A DNA stretch of 41,860 nt, taken from Alphaproteobacteria bacterium (GTDB lineage Bacteria > Pseudomonadota > Alphaproteobacteria > Rhodobacterales > Rhodobacteraceae). The position numbers were made by a program, and so were the translations under genes. The notes under the pieces were generated by a model, which saw nothing but the letters and a program-made list of their open reading frames with translations, made no database searches and was not told the DNA's origin. The DNA lies in contig JAUIHM010000019.1 of NCBI GenBank assembly GCA_030432315.1, positions 1 through 41,860 of the forward strand, read 5' to 3'. Below, piece by piece: positions 25,909 to 34,549 of this stretch. Within the stretch, counting starts at the first letter, position 1; each line of letters starts with the position of its first letter.

Positions 25909-26670
25909 TCAACGCAGGGTGCTCATCCATCCGAGCGTGGCTGCCGTGTCGCCGCCCGGCTTGTATTCCGCGCCGAGCGGCGCGGTCCAGCCGAGACCGT
26001 CGATGGTGCGGAAGATGTGGGCGAAGTTGACCTCACCCTCGTCCGGACGGCCGCGGGCGGGGACGCCGGCGAACTGAATATGGGCGATCAGCGGCTGGAG
26101 GTCGGCAAGGCGGTGGCTGAGGTCGCCCTCCATCAGCTGCACATGGTAGCAGTCGAACATCAGCGCCATGTTGTCGCGGGCAACCTCGGCGATGATCGCC
26201 TTCGCGGCGGTGGTGGTGCTGAGAAAGTAGCCGGGCGCGTCGTATCGGTTCAGCGGCTCGATCATGATGGTGATGCCGTGCGGTGCCGCGCGGTCGCACG
26301 CGTATCGCAGGTTTTCCACAAAACACCGGTGCGCTGCGTCGCCGCTGGCGAATCCGGCCATCACATGTATCTTTCCGGTGTCGATAACCGCGGCATAGTC
26401 CACGGCCTCGTCGATCAGCGCGCGGGCCTCGTCGCGGCGGTCGGGCAGGGCGGAGAGGCCGTTGTCGCCGGGTTTGCTGCCGCGGCGGGTGTTGAGGCCG
26501 AGCATTTTCAGACCGGTTTCCTCGAGGGCGGCAATGATTGCGCCGGACGGCGTGTCGAAGGGCCAGTGGCATTCGACGGCGTCAAACCCCGCGGCTTTTG
26601 CCGCCCGGATCGCGTCGGGAAGCGGGAGTTCGGTCCAGAGAAAGCCGAGGTTGGCGGAAAATTCGGTCAT
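25909..26670 (-). CDS. otnI: 2-oxo-tetronate isomerase (OtnI; hydroxypyruvate isomerase family)
   Basis: This 253-aa TIM-barrel protein starts MTEFSANLGFLWTELPLPDAIRAAKAAGFDAVECHWPFD. Metal-site residues sit in IMIEPLNRYDAPGYFLSTT, MFDCYHVQLMEGD, HIQFAGVPARGRPDEGEVNF and GAEYKPGGDT. The neighbours identify it as OtnI, which isomerises 2-oxo-tetronate to 3-oxo-tetronate, rather than glyoxylate-pathway Hyi. ATG 26670 overlaps the OtnC stop by four bases; a codon or two upstream would also be open. Confidence 0.88.
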   Translation of the reverse strand: MTEFSANLGFLWTELPLPDAIRAAKAAGFDAVECHWPFDTPSGAIIAALEETGLKMLGLNTRRGSKPGDNGLSALPDRRDEARALIDEAVDYAAVIDTGKIHVMAGFASGDAAHRCFVENLRYACDRAAPHGITIMIEPLNRYDAPGYFLSTTTAAKAIIAEVARDNMALMFDCYHVQLMEGDLSHRLADLQPLIAHIQFAGVPARGRPDEGEVNFAHIFRTIDGLGWTAPLGAEYKPGGDTAATLGWMSTLR

Positions 26671-27314
26671 GCGTCCCACTCCACGTCAAAATGTGTCACG
26701 AGGTCGGTGATCTGTTCGGGGGTAAGCTGGCGGGGAGAGTAGCCGCGCATCAGGATCGCCAGACGGGCGGTATCCTCAAGCTCCTCGATCGCATTGCAGG
26801 CGGCCTCGACGTCTTTGGCGGCGACGACCGGTCCGTGGTTGGCGAGCATCACCGCGCTGCGTTTGCCGGCGAGCCCGCGAACCGCCGCGCCCATCGCCGG
26901 ATCGCCGGGGCGGTAGAACGGCAGCAGTTTGACGCGGCCGAGTTTCATGATCGCATAGGGGGTGAGCGGGGGCAGGAAGTTGTCCTCGTCCACTTCAGGC
27001 ATCAGCGACCAGGCAACGGAATGGCACGAATGCAGGTGGACCACCGCGCCGGCGCTGCTGCGGGTGTCGTAGAATGCGCTGTGCAGCGGCATTTCCCTGG
27101 TCGGACTGTCGCCACCGATCAGGGTGCCGGCGGCGTCGAAACACGAAAGGCGGGCGGGGTCGAGACGGCCGAAGCTGGTGCCGGTGGGGGAAACCAGCAG
27201 GCCGCCGTCGGAGGTGCGGGCGGAGATGTTGCCGGTGCTGCCGCCGGTCAGGCCGCGGTCGAACATCGATTTGGCGAGCAGGCAGATCTGTTCGCGCAGG
27301 GCGGTGTCGCTCAT
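26667..27314 (-). CDS. otnC: 3-oxo-tetronate 4-phosphate decarboxylase (class II aldolase family)
   Basis: This 215-aa zinc-dependent class II aldolase-fold enzyme shows GGSTGNISAR, SPTGTSFGRLDP, VVHLHSCHSVAWS (metal histidines), and LANHGPVVAAKDVEAACNAIEELEDTA. In the otn pathway it decarboxylates 3-oxo-tetronate 4-phosphate to dihydroxyacetone phosphate. It overlaps OtnK upstream and OtnI downstream by four bases. Confidence 0.9.
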   Translation of the reverse strand: MSDTALREQICLLAKSMFDRGLTGGSTGNISARTSDGGLLVSPTGTSFGRLDPARLSCFDAAGTLIGGDSPTREMPLHSAFYDTRSSAGAVVHLHSCHSVAWSLMPEVDEDNFLPPLTPYAIMKLGRVKLLPFYRPGDPAMGAAVRGLAGKRSAVMLANHGPVVAAKDVEAACNAIEELEDTARLAILMRGYSPRQLTPEQITDLVTHFDVEWDA

Positions 27315-28561
27315 GGGTTTTCCCCGAGGATCCGGGCGGCCTTCCCGAAATAGTCGGGGGCGCCGAAATTGCCGGACTTGAGCGCGATCACCAGGCTGTC
27401 GGAAGCGCGCAGCGCCGGGACGCCGGGGTCGATTTCCGGGCCGATCTCCAGGCTGTCGAGTTTCAGACCCTCGACTACCGCGCCGGAGGTTTCGCCGCCG
27501 GCGGTGAGGATTTTGCCGATGCCGCCTGCCACGAGGAGCCGCGCGGTTTCGGCAAAGAACGCCTCGAGCGCGGCGGCGGATTTTTCCCGGCCGTATCGGG
27601 TCTGCACCTCCCTGACCACCGACGGGTCGGCGGAGGAATAGGCCAGCGGGAGACCGTCGGTTTCGATCAGCCAGGCGGCGGTTTCGCGGGCGGTGAGGCG
27701 GCCTTCGATCACGTCGGCGGCGGCGATTTCGCGCGCGGGGTTGGATTTGGCGTGCAGGGCGACCTGGGCGCGGGTGGCGTTGGAACAGGAGCCGGAGAGG
27801 GCGACGCATTTGCCGGGCTGACCGCGCCAGGGAACGACACGGCCGGAGATGCTGCCGGCCTTGGCGAAATTGGCGGGCAGGCCGAGGGCGACGCCGGAGC
27901 CGCCGGTCAGCAGCGGCAGATCGCGGACTGCGGCGCCGATTTCGATCAGGTCCACGTCACGCAGGGCGTCGACGACGATCAGGCGTTTGCCGGCATCGTG
28001 TTCGGCCTGAAGGGCGATGCGGATTGCTTCGGACCCGGCGAAGACGTGGGCCGCGTCGACATGGCCGACCGCGAAGCCGGTTTGTGGGGCAAGCCATCGG
28101 CGCAGATCCGGATCGGTCATCGGGGTGAGCGGGTGGTTTTCCATGCCGCTTTCGCTCAGCAGCCGGTCCTTCACGAACAGGTGGCCCTGGTAGATCGAGC
28201 GGCCGGTGCCGGGAAAGGCGGGGCAGACGATGACCTTGTAGGCGTCGAGGGCTTTGGCCAGAGCCTCGGCGACCGGGCCGATGTTTCCCTCGGGCGTCGA
28301 GTCGAAGGTCGAGCAGTATTTGAAGAAGAACTGCGTGCAGCCCTGGGCCTGGAGCCATTCCAGCGCCGCCAGCGACTGGCGCACGGCGTCGGCGGCCGGG
28401 ATCGAGCGGGACTTGAGGGCGACGACGCCGGCTTCCACGTCCGCGGCGGCAGCGTTGGCGGGCACGCCGGTATACTGCACCGTGCGCATCCCCTGTTTGG
28501 CCAGGGTATTGGCGAGGTCGCTGGACCCGGTGAAATCGTCGCCGATACAGCCGAGCAGCAT
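27311..28561 (-). CDS. otnK: 3-oxo-tetronate kinase (DUF1537 family)
   Basis: This 416-aa kinase begins MLLGCIGDDFTGSSDLANTLAKQGMRTVQY, the conserved start of the four-carbon acid sugar kinase family. FFKYCSTFDSTPEGNIGPV and IVCPAFPGTGRSIYQGHLFV are substrate-domain motifs, and LTAGGETSGAVVEGL lies in the C-terminal nucleotide-binding domain. It phosphorylates 3-oxo-tetronate at C4. The start shares one base with the stop of the dehydrogenase gene (TGATG). Confidence 0.92.
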   Translation of the reverse strand: MLLGCIGDDFTGSSDLANTLAKQGMRTVQYTGVPANAAAADVEAGVVALKSRSIPAADAVRQSLAALEWLQAQGCTQFFFKYCSTFDSTPEGNIGPVAEALAKALDAYKVIVCPAFPGTGRSIYQGHLFVKDRLLSESGMENHPLTPMTDPDLRRWLAPQTGFAVGHVDAAHVFAGSEAIRIALQAEHDAGKRLIVVDALRDVDLIEIGAAVRDLPLLTGGSGVALGLPANFAKAGSISGRVVPWRGQPGKCVALSGSCSNATRAQVALHAKSNPAREIAAADVIEGRLTARETAAWLIETDGLPLAYSSADPSVVREVQTRYGREKSAAALEAFFAETARLLVAGGIGKILTAGGETSGAVVEGLKLDSLEIGPEIDPGVPALRASDSLVIALKSGNFGAPDYFGKAARILGENP

Positions 28562-29454
28562 CACGCGTCTCCTGGAAGTTTGAGGCCGGAGTTGCGGGCG
28601 TAGACCTTGGCAACGGCGGCATCGTCCTCGCGTCCCAACCCTGAGCCAGAGGCGGCGAGGAACTGCTGCAGGGCGGCGGCGGTCAGCGGCGCGCCGAATT
28701 TCGCCGAGCGGGCGATGTCGAGCACGATGCCGAGATCCTTGGGCCAGATGTCGACCGAGGAATGCGGCGTGTAGTCGCCGGCGGCAACATGCGGGCCGCG
28801 GTTTTCCAGCATCCAGGAGGTGCCGGCGCATTTGGGGATCACTTCGAGGAACTTCTCCGGAGTGACCCCCTGGGTCATGCCGAAGGTCATCGCCTCGGCC
28901 ATGGCGGCGATGTGAACGCCGGCGAGCAGCTGGTTGACCGCCTTCATCGCTGATCCGGCGCCGGCTTCATCGCCGAGTTCGAACACGGTTTCGGCCATTG
29001 CATCGAGCAGCGGACGTGCGGCGGCGAAGGCGCCCGGGGTGCCGGACGCCATGACGGACAGCGTACCGCCGGCCGCCCTGACCGATCCGCCGGAGATCGG
29101 CGCATCGAGATAGTGGACCTCGAAATCCGCACAGCGGGCGGCCATGCGGCGGGCGAAATCCGGGGCAACGGTGGCGCAGGAGATCACCACGGCTCCCGGG
29201 GTCATCTGCGGCACCACACCGTCCTCGCCGAACAGCACGCGCTCGGTCTGGGCGGCGTTGAGCACGACGACCACCGCCGCGTCGATTGCGCCGGCCACCT
29301 CGTCGAGCGCGCCCGTGCCGCCGCCATCGGCGCGGAACCTGGCGGTCTGCTCGGCACTGATGTCATAGCCCCAGGTCTCGTGCCCGGCGGCGAGGATCGA
29401 CCCGGCGATGCCGTATCCCATGGAGCCGAGGCCGATTACGGCAGTCTTTGTCAT
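28561..29454 (-). CDS. ltnD: L-threonate / tetronate dehydrogenase (3-hydroxyisobutyrate dehydrogenase family)
   Basis: This 297-aa beta-hydroxyacid dehydrogenase has the Rossmann motif VIGLGSMGYGIAGSIL, the substrate motif YLDAPISGGSVRAAGGTLSVMASG, and catalytic lysine motif SAMKAVNQLLAGVH. With OtnK, OtnC and OtnI following, it is most simply LtnD, which oxidises L-threonate to 2-oxo-tetronate; a D-erythronate-type or other tetronate specificity is possible. A strong ribosome-binding site GGGAGG lies 7 bases upstream of ATG 29454. Confidence 0.88.
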   Translation of the reverse strand: MTKTAVIGLGSMGYGIAGSILAAGHETWGYDISAEQTARFRADGGGTGALDEVAGAIDAAVVVVLNAAQTERVLFGEDGVVPQMTPGAVVISCATVAPDFARRMAARCADFEVHYLDAPISGGSVRAAGGTLSVMASGTPGAFAAARPLLDAMAETVFELGDEAGAGSAMKAVNQLLAGVHIAAMAEAMTFGMTQGVTPEKFLEVIPKCAGTSWMLENRGPHVAAGDYTPHSSVDIWPKDLGIVLDIARSAKFGAPLTAAALQQFLAASGSGLGREDDAAVAKVYARNSGLKLPGDA

Positions 29455-29481
29455 TGGTGTTCCTCCCGGTCGTCTGGGGCT

Positions 29482-30312
29482 TCAGCCCAGCACCGACCAT
29501 AACATGCGAAGCGCGGTTATCAGCAGAAACAGGGCGAAGACCTGTTTCAGGCGCAGCGGGTTGAGACTGTGCGCCAGCGACGAGCCGTAAGGGGCGGTCA
29601 GGACGCTGGCCGAGAACAGCAGCGCCGAAGCGGGCAGGTTGACGTAGCCGAGCGAAAACGGCGGGCGGGCCGGTTCGCCCCAGCCGGCCCAGATGAACCC
29701 CGCCACCGCCGGGATGGCGATGACGAGGCCGAAGGCGGCGGCGGTTCCCACGGCCCGGTGCACCGGCGTGGAAAAGGCGGTGAGGATCGGAACCGAGAGC
29801 GTACCGCCACCGATGCCCATCAGCGCGGAAAACCCGCCGATCGCCGCCGGCAGCGCGCCCCGGGCGACGGGTCCGTGCGGCAGGCTGTCGGCAAGCACCA
29901 GTTTTTTCGGCAGTGCCATGTTCACCGCGACCGCGAGGGCGACGGTGCCGAAGAACAGCTTGAGAAAGTCGGACGACAGGTATCGGGCGAGGATGCCGCC
30001 GGCCAGCGCGCCGATGAAGATTGCCGGGGCCCAGGCCCTGAGCAGGCCGGTGTCGATCGAACCGCGCCGGTAATGGGCGCGCGCCGAGGAGATCGAGGTC
30101 GGAATGATCGTCGAAAGCGATGTGCCGACCGCGAGATGCATGGCGACGGCATCGGGCACCTGAAGCAGATCGAACAGCCAGAACAGCACCGGGACGATGA
30201 CGATGCCGCCGCCGACCCCGAGCAGCCCCGCCAGCACGCCGGCAAAAGCGCCGGTGGCCAGCAGGCCCGCCGCCAGCGCCAGCAGCGTCTGCAGGGAATA
30301 GGTGTCGCCCAT
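29482..30312 (-). CDS. TauE/SafE-family membrane protein (putative anion transporter)
   Basis: This 276-aa protein has about eight membrane segments and the duplicated family motif: AGVLAGLLGVGGGIVIVPVLFW near the start and GGFSALMGIGGGTLSVPIL in the second half. Family members transport sulfite, sulfonate-derived or other organic anions. Start 30312 (MGDTYSL) is selected because homology begins there; the open frame continues upstream without family features. Its end is 27 bases before the dehydrogenase start on the same strand, so co-transcription with the tetronate pathway is plausible and it could carry a sugar acid. That assignment is inference. Confidence 0.88.
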   Translation of the reverse strand: MGDTYSLQTLLALAAGLLATGAFAGVLAGLLGVGGGIVIVPVLFWLFDLLQVPDAVAMHLAVGTSLSTIIPTSISSARAHYRRGSIDTGLLRAWAPAIFIGALAGGILARYLSSDFLKLFFGTVALAVAVNMALPKKLVLADSLPHGPVARGALPAAIGGFSALMGIGGGTLSVPILTAFSTPVHRAVGTAAAFGLVIAIPAVAGFIWAGWGEPARPPFSLGYVNLPASALLFSASVLTAPYGSSLAHSLNPLRLKQVFALFLLITALRMLWSVLG

Positions 30313-30541
30313 TGTACCCGAAACTCCGTTAACCCCCTGCGATCCCCCGGGGCCCGGCGGATCTGTTCCCGCGCGCATCCTGCGCGATCGGCTGCGGAGC
30401 GTGAAGGTGTAATTAACATCCTTGTCCTACTTTTTTCAGACGCAGGGATCGCTGTGTGACCGTGTTCACGGATTTGGGCCATGGATCGTGGCATTGAGCG
30501 CGGGCCGGCGGGAGCCGGTGAGTACAGGAAAGAGTGAAATC

Positions 30542-30745
30542 ATGGGGATTTCAGTTACGGCGGCAACTTTCGATCTGGCCCGGATCTTCGGGCCGGCGGA
30601 AGTGCCGGAAGGTCTGGTCTTTCGGCCAGGTGCGGGTCTGCGGGTGGTTCAGAAATCGCGGGGGGTGCGCCGGAAGCCGCGTCAGGAACTGGTCAGTTTC
30701 GACCAGTTTCTTGCCCGGGAACGTGTTGCACGGAGGTCGAAATGA
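30542..30745 (+). CDS. Small basic protein of unknown function (67 aa)
   Basis: The protein runs from ATG 30542, with AGGAAAG about ten bases upstream. It begins MGISVTAATFDLARIFGPAEVPEG and ends basic (RGVRRKPRQE, RERVARRSK). An upstream extension of 40 residues is possible but looks non-coding. Its stop overlaps a second small ORF by four bases, an arrangement typical of real genes. No known family. Confidence 0.45.
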   Translation: MGISVTAATFDLARIFGPAEVPEGLVFRPGAGLRVVQKSRGVRRKPRQELVSFDQFLARERVARRSK

Positions 30746-30948
30746 GCGGCACGGCACATACGCCGGTGGAAGCGTTTGTCCGGGCGGTCGAGCCAGGTCG
30801 TGGCGCCCGACCGTCGCGGGTTGAGGCGTCCGGCGGGATGCGGAACCCGGACGCGTCCCGCCGTAAAGATGCAGAGACGGTCCGGCCGAAAGTCCGCCGC
30901 ACGATCATGCGCAGCGGTGAGACCTGGTGCCTGCTGACCGGCAGGTAA
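30742..30948 (+). CDS. Small basic protein of unknown function (68 aa)
   Basis: ATG 30742 overlaps the preceding stop, and GGAGG lies 5 bases before it. The 68 residues are rich in arginine (RKDAETVRPKVRRTIMRSGETWCLLTGR at the end). No membrane segment or recognised motif. Coding status is uncertain because no homologue can be checked here. Confidence 0.4.
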   Translation: MSGTAHTPVEAFVRAVEPGRGARPSRVEASGGMRNPDASRRKDAETVRPKVRRTIMRSGETWCLLTGR

Positions 30949-30972
30949 CGGCCGGCGGGTCGTGCGGACCGG

Positions 30973-32364
30973 TCAGTTCGCCCGGACCGGACGGCCCCAG
31001 AGGTCGTATTCGGATGCCTCGTCCACCTCGACGGCGAGAATGTCGCCGGGCGTGAGGCCCGCGAAACCCTCGTCGATAAAGAGGTTACCGTCGATTTCCG
31101 GCGCGTCGGCCGTGGTGCGGCAGGTCGCGCCTTCGGCGTCGACGGAATCGACGATAACCTCAATCGTCGTGCCGACCTTCGCCTGAAGTTTCGCCTCGGA
31201 AATCGCCTGCGATCTTTCCATGAACCGGTCCCAGCGGTCCTGTTTGACCTCGTCGGCGACGTGGTCGGGCAGGGCGTTGGCACGGGCGCCGGCGACGTTT
31301 TCGTATTTGAAGCAGCCGACCCGGTCGAGTTGCGCCTCGTCGAGCCAGTCGAGCAGGTGCTGGAATTCCGCCTCGGTTTCGCCGGGATAGCCGACGATGA
31401 AGGTCGAGCGCAGGGTGATGTCCGGGCAGACGCTGCGCCAGCGGGCGATCTCGTCAAGGGTTTTCGCCGAGGCCGCCGGGCGGGCCATGCGCCTCAGCAC
31501 GTCCGGGTGGCTGTGTTGAAACGGCACGTCGAGATAGGGCAGGATCGCGCCCTCGGCCATCAGCGGAATGAGGTCGCGCACATGCGGATACGGGTAGATG
31601 TAGTGCAGGCGGATCCAGGCGCCGAGGGTGCCGAGCTCGCGGGCGAGATCGGTGATGTGGGTTCGGACCTCGCCGTCCTTCCACGGGTTGATGTCGTGGC
31701 GGCGGTCAAGGCCGTAGGCCGAGGTGTCCTGGCTGATGACGAGGAGTTCGCGAACCCCGGCATCAACCAGCTTTTCCGCTTCGCGCAGCACCGCATGGGC
31801 CGGGCGGGAGACGAGTCTTCCGCGCATGTCGGGGATGATGCAGAACCTGCACTTGTGGTTGCAGCCCTCTGAAATCTTTAGATAACTGTAGTGCCGTGGC
31901 GTGAGGTGGACGCCGGAGGCCGGCAACAGGTCGATGAACGGATCGGGGGCTGGCGGGACGGCGGCATGCACCGCGTCGAGGACCGACTCGTACTGGTGCG
32001 GTCCGGTGACCGCGAGCACGCTCGGGTGGGCGCCGGTGATGTATTCCGGTTCCGCCCCGAGGCAGCCGGTGACAATGACCCGGCCGTTTTCCTGGAGTGC
32101 CTCGCCGATCGCCTCGAGGCTTTCAGCCTTGGCGCTGTCGAGAAAGCCGCAGGTGTTGACAATGACGGCTTCGGCCCCGGCATAGTCCGGGGAGATGGCG
32201 TAGCCCTCGGCGCGCAGGCGGGTCAGGATGCGTTCGCTATCGACCAGCGCTTTCGGGCAGCCGAGCGAGACCATGCCGATTTTCGGCTGGCCCGGGCGCG
32301 GGGCTTCGGAAAAGGTGGCGCGGGGCGCGAGGTCCGGACGCAGGCTGGGGGGATTCTGGTTCAT
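30973..32364 (-). CDS. rimO: Ribosomal protein S12 methylthiotransferase
   Basis: This 463-aa radical-SAM enzyme adds a methylthio group to the conserved aspartate of ribosomal protein S12. The N-terminal UPF0004 domain holds three cysteines ([33 protein letters not shown]). The radical-SAM cluster is [25 protein letters not shown] (C-x3-C-x2-C), and a TRAM domain closes the protein ([25 protein letters not shown]). The start at 32364 gives the extra 25-residue amino end common in alphaproteobacterial RimO. It is convergent with the small ORF pair. Confidence 0.95.
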   Translation of the reverse strand: MNQNPPSLRPDLAPRATFSEAPRPGQPKIGMVSLGCPKALVDSERILTRLRAEGYAISPDYAGAEAVIVNTCGFLDSAKAESLEAIGEALQENGRVIVTGCLGAEPEYITGAHPSVLAVTGPHQYESVLDAVHAAVPPAPDPFIDLLPASGVHLTPRHYSYLKISEGCNHKCRFCIIPDMRGRLVSRPAHAVLREAEKLVDAGVRELLVISQDTSAYGLDRRHDINPWKDGEVRTHITDLARELGTLGAWIRLHYIYPYPHVRDLIPLMAEGAILPYLDVPFQHSHPDVLRRMARPAASAKTLDEIARWRSVCPDITLRSTFIVGYPGETEAEFQHLLDWLDEAQLDRVGCFKYENVAGARANALPDHVADEVKQDRWDRFMERSQAISEAKLQAKVGTTIEVIVDSVDAEGATCRTTADAPEIDGNLFIDEGFAGLTPGDILAVEVDEASEYDLWGRPVRAN

Positions 32365-32430
32365 GGCGCGGATATAGTCGGCTGCGCGGGGTTTGGGAAG
32401 CGGGCGTGACGGTGGCTGTTGCCAGGGCGT

Positions 32431-32805
32431 TCAGTCTTCCCGGTCGCGCGGATGGGTTTTCGTGGCGGGAAACGGCGGCAGCCATTGTTCCCGCCGCTGC
32501 GTCCAGAACTCACAGGTGGGCACGAACCGGTCGGGTTCATCGGGCGATCCCGGATGCAGCTCGATCTCATCGGCGCTGCGGGAGAAGACCGAAGATCCGC
32601 AGCCGGGACAGAAGAAACGCCCGGCATAATCGCGGGCGTCGCCCCCGACGATCACGGCACCGGACGCGAAGATCGCCGAGGCATGGAATAGCGCGCCGTG
32701 ATGTCTGCGGCAGTCCATCCAGTGACAGATGCCGACGCGGAGCGGCGGCCCTCATGCGGTGATGTGGATGTTGCCGCAGAGGCAGCCGCCTGTGACCCGA
32801 TCCAT
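32431..32805 (-). pseudogene. GFA-family (glutathione-dependent formaldehyde-activating-like) gene with in-frame TGA
   Basis: From ATG 32805, with GGAGAG upstream, the frame reads MDRVTGGCLCGNIHITA, then TGA at 32754-32752, then continues in the same frame GPPLRVGICHWMDCRRHHGALFHASAIF to the normal end. GGCLCG, C-H-x2-D-C and RFFCPGCGSSVFSRS are zinc-binding motifs of the GFA domain, and the full length (124 codons) is usual. One base change explains the stop. The usual C-H-C motif also has a Trp in place of the second Cys. ATG 32718 could restart translation but would lose the first zinc ligands. A sequencing error is possible. Confidence 0.75.
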
Positions 32806-32914
32806 TTAAGCGCTCTCCTGCCAACACGCCCCTCCGCGGATGTCCTGATCCGGGATATCTGAGGCGGGACCGCCCTTCGGTCGCAGGCGCATGGCGGCCG
32901 TGTCATCAGGCCGA

Positions 32915-34114
32915 TCAATGCGGTTCAGGCACCTTCGGCAGAAACACCGTTACCAGGCCGAGCAGCGGCAGGAACGAGCAGAGCAGGTAGACGTGTTCGA
33001 TGCCGGTATCGTCGGCCAGCAGGCCGAGGGCGGCGGCGCCGAGGCCGCCGGTGCCGAAGGCGAAGCCGAACAGCAGGCCGCCGATCATGCCGACGCGGCC
33101 GGGGAAAATCTGCATCGCGAACACCATGATCGCCGGGAAGGCGGAGGCGAAGAACAGGCCGATGATGACGCTGAGCACGCAGGTCCAGTAGAAATTCGCC
33201 CAGGGCAGCAGCAGGGCGAAGGGGATGACGCTGAGGATCGAGAACCAGATCACGAAGCGCGCGCCCCAGCGGTCGCCGATCGGGCCGCCGAGGATGGTGC
33301 CGACCGCCGCCGCGCCGAGGAACAGGAACAGCATCAGCTGGGCCTGCTGTGTCGTCATGCCGAAGCGTTCGATGACGTAGAAGGTGTAGTAGCTGGAAAT
33401 GCCGGCCATGTAGATGTTCTTGGTGGCGGTGAGCAGCACCAGCACCGCGAGTGCCCAAAGGGCCCTGTCGCGCGAAAACGGCAGGGCGCGGGACGGGGCG
33501 GGCCGGCCCTGGGTCTGGCGCTGGTGGGCGGCGTACCAGCCGCCGACGCGGATCAGCGCGACAACGCCGACCAGTGCGAGGATCGAAAGCCAGGACACGG
33601 CGTGCTGACCCGCGGGCAGGACGATGAAGGCGGCGAGCAGCGGACCGAGCGCCGAGCCGAAATTGCCGCCGACCTGAAACAGCGACTGGGCGAGGCCGTG
33701 CCGGCCGCCGGAGGCGAGCCGGGCGACGCGCGAGGCCTCGGGATGAAAGATCGCCGAGCCGATGCCGATCAGGGCCGCGCCGACCAGCAGCACGCCGTAG
33801 CTCTCGGCGGTGCCGAGCAGGATCAGGCCGAGGAAGGTCGAGGCCATGCCCACCGGCAGCGACCACGGCATCGGCCAGCGGTCGGTGACCATGCCGACCA
33901 GCGGCTGCAGCAGCGAGGCGGTCACCTGGAAGGTCAGGGTCAGCAGGCCGATCTGACCGAAGCTGAGGGCGTAGTTGGCCTTGAAGATCGGGTAGAGCGA
34001 CGACAGCAGCGACTGCATGATGTCGTTCAGCATGTGGCTGCAGCTGATCAGCACCAGGATCGACATGGATGTCTTGCCGAAGCGGCCCGCGATTGCGGTC
34101 GATGTAGCAGTCAT
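32915..34114 (-). CDS. MFS transporter, fosmidomycin-resistance (Fsr) type
   Basis: This 399-aa, twelve-TM inner-membrane exporter begins TSMSILVLISCSHMLNDIMQSLLSSLYPIFKANYALSFGQIGLLTL, the characteristic start of Fsr proteins, and continues QPLVGMVTDRWPMPWSLPVG and IGIGSAIFHPEASRVARLASGGRHGLAQSLFQVGGNFG. The natural substrate is not known. It is a single gene; the next gene on this strand is the broken GFA-family gene, 109 bases away. Confidence 0.92.
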   Translation of the reverse strand: MTATSTAIAGRFGKTSMSILVLISCSHMLNDIMQSLLSSLYPIFKANYALSFGQIGLLTLTFQVTASLLQPLVGMVTDRWPMPWSLPVGMASTFLGLILLGTAESYGVLLVGAALIGIGSAIFHPEASRVARLASGGRHGLAQSLFQVGGNFGSALGPLLAAFIVLPAGQHAVSWLSILALVGVVALIRVGGWYAAHQRQTQGRPAPSRALPFSRDRALWALAVLVLLTATKNIYMAGISSYYTFYVIERFGMTTQQAQLMLFLFLGAAAVGTILGGPIGDRWGARFVIWFSILSVIPFALLLPWANFYWTCVLSVIIGLFFASAFPAIMVFAMQIFPGRVGMIGGLLFGFAFGTGGLGAAALGLLADDTGIEHVYLLCSFLPLLGLVTVFLPKVPEPH

Positions 34115-34266
34115 TCGGGGCTCCGAACCGATGGGATGGGCCGGAGACAGCCGGCCTGCGTGCCGCGCAATCGGGCACAGATCACATATAGAGCAGTTTT
34201 CGGAGCGGGATCAATGGCATTCGCCGACACTGCCAGGCAGTGCCTGAGCGCGGACGGGGAGAGGTT

Positions 34267-34310
34267 GGCGGCACTGCCGGCGTCGTGGAGCGGCGCAGCG
34301 CAGTGCCGCC
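34267..34310 (-). terminator. Stem-loop after the 40-aa lipoprotein gene
   Basis: GGCGGCACTG and CAGTGCCGCC form a 10-bp stem with a 24-base loop, just downstream of the lipoprotein stop on the minus strand. A shorter palindrome, CACTGCC-A-GGCAGTG, lies at 34228-34242. No T-run follows, so termination is uncertain. Confidence 0.35.
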
Positions 34311-34317
34311 GTCGGGA

Positions 34318-34440
34318 TCAGTTGGCGGCCGGCGCCGATTCGGCGGGCGTTTCGGTGTTTTCGGTGCTGCCGCCGTCTCCGCCGGAGTCGTCGCAGGCGG
34401 CGACGAAGAAACAGATGGCAATGACCGCAAGTGCACGCAT
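34318..34440 (-). CDS. Mini-lipoprotein (40 aa)
   Basis: The sequence starts MRALAVIAICFFVAAC, giving a short signal peptide and a lipobox FVAAC with Cys16 as the lipidation site. The remaining 24 residues are acidic and glycine/serine-rich (DDSGGDGGSTENTET), probably unstructured. GGGAGAA precedes the ATG at a suitable distance. Such tiny lipoproteins are often missed; function is unknown. Confidence 0.6.
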   Translation of the reverse strand: MRALAVIAICFFVAACDDSGGDGGSTENTETPAESAPAAN

Positions 34441-34512
34441 GACAGTTCTCCCTTTGCTGTGCCGGAACCCTGATGTGGTCACGGCACCTGCCGCGATTCA
34501 AGCGGGGGGAAA

Positions 34513-34538
34513 CCGCCTGGCCATTTCCTGCCAGGCGG
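34513..34538 (-). terminator. Probable intrinsic terminator of the 62-aa lipoprotein gene
   Basis: On the minus strand CCGCCTGGC-AGGAAATG-GCCAGGCGG, a perfect 9-bp stem, is followed by TTTCCCC. It begins 11 bases after the stop codon. The T-run is short. Confidence 0.5.
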
Positions 34539-34549
34539 GGCGGGAGCGG

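Noticed and set aside
27074-28603. 509-codon open frame on the plus strand opposite the tetronate genes
   Set aside because: It is the antisense shadow of otnC and otnK, which have clear family motifs; long shadows are expected from the high GC content at third codon positions.
32752-32754. TGA in the GFA gene as a selenocysteine codon
   Set aside because: The position is not a cysteine or catalytic site in the family, and no SECIS-like hairpin is evident directly after it.
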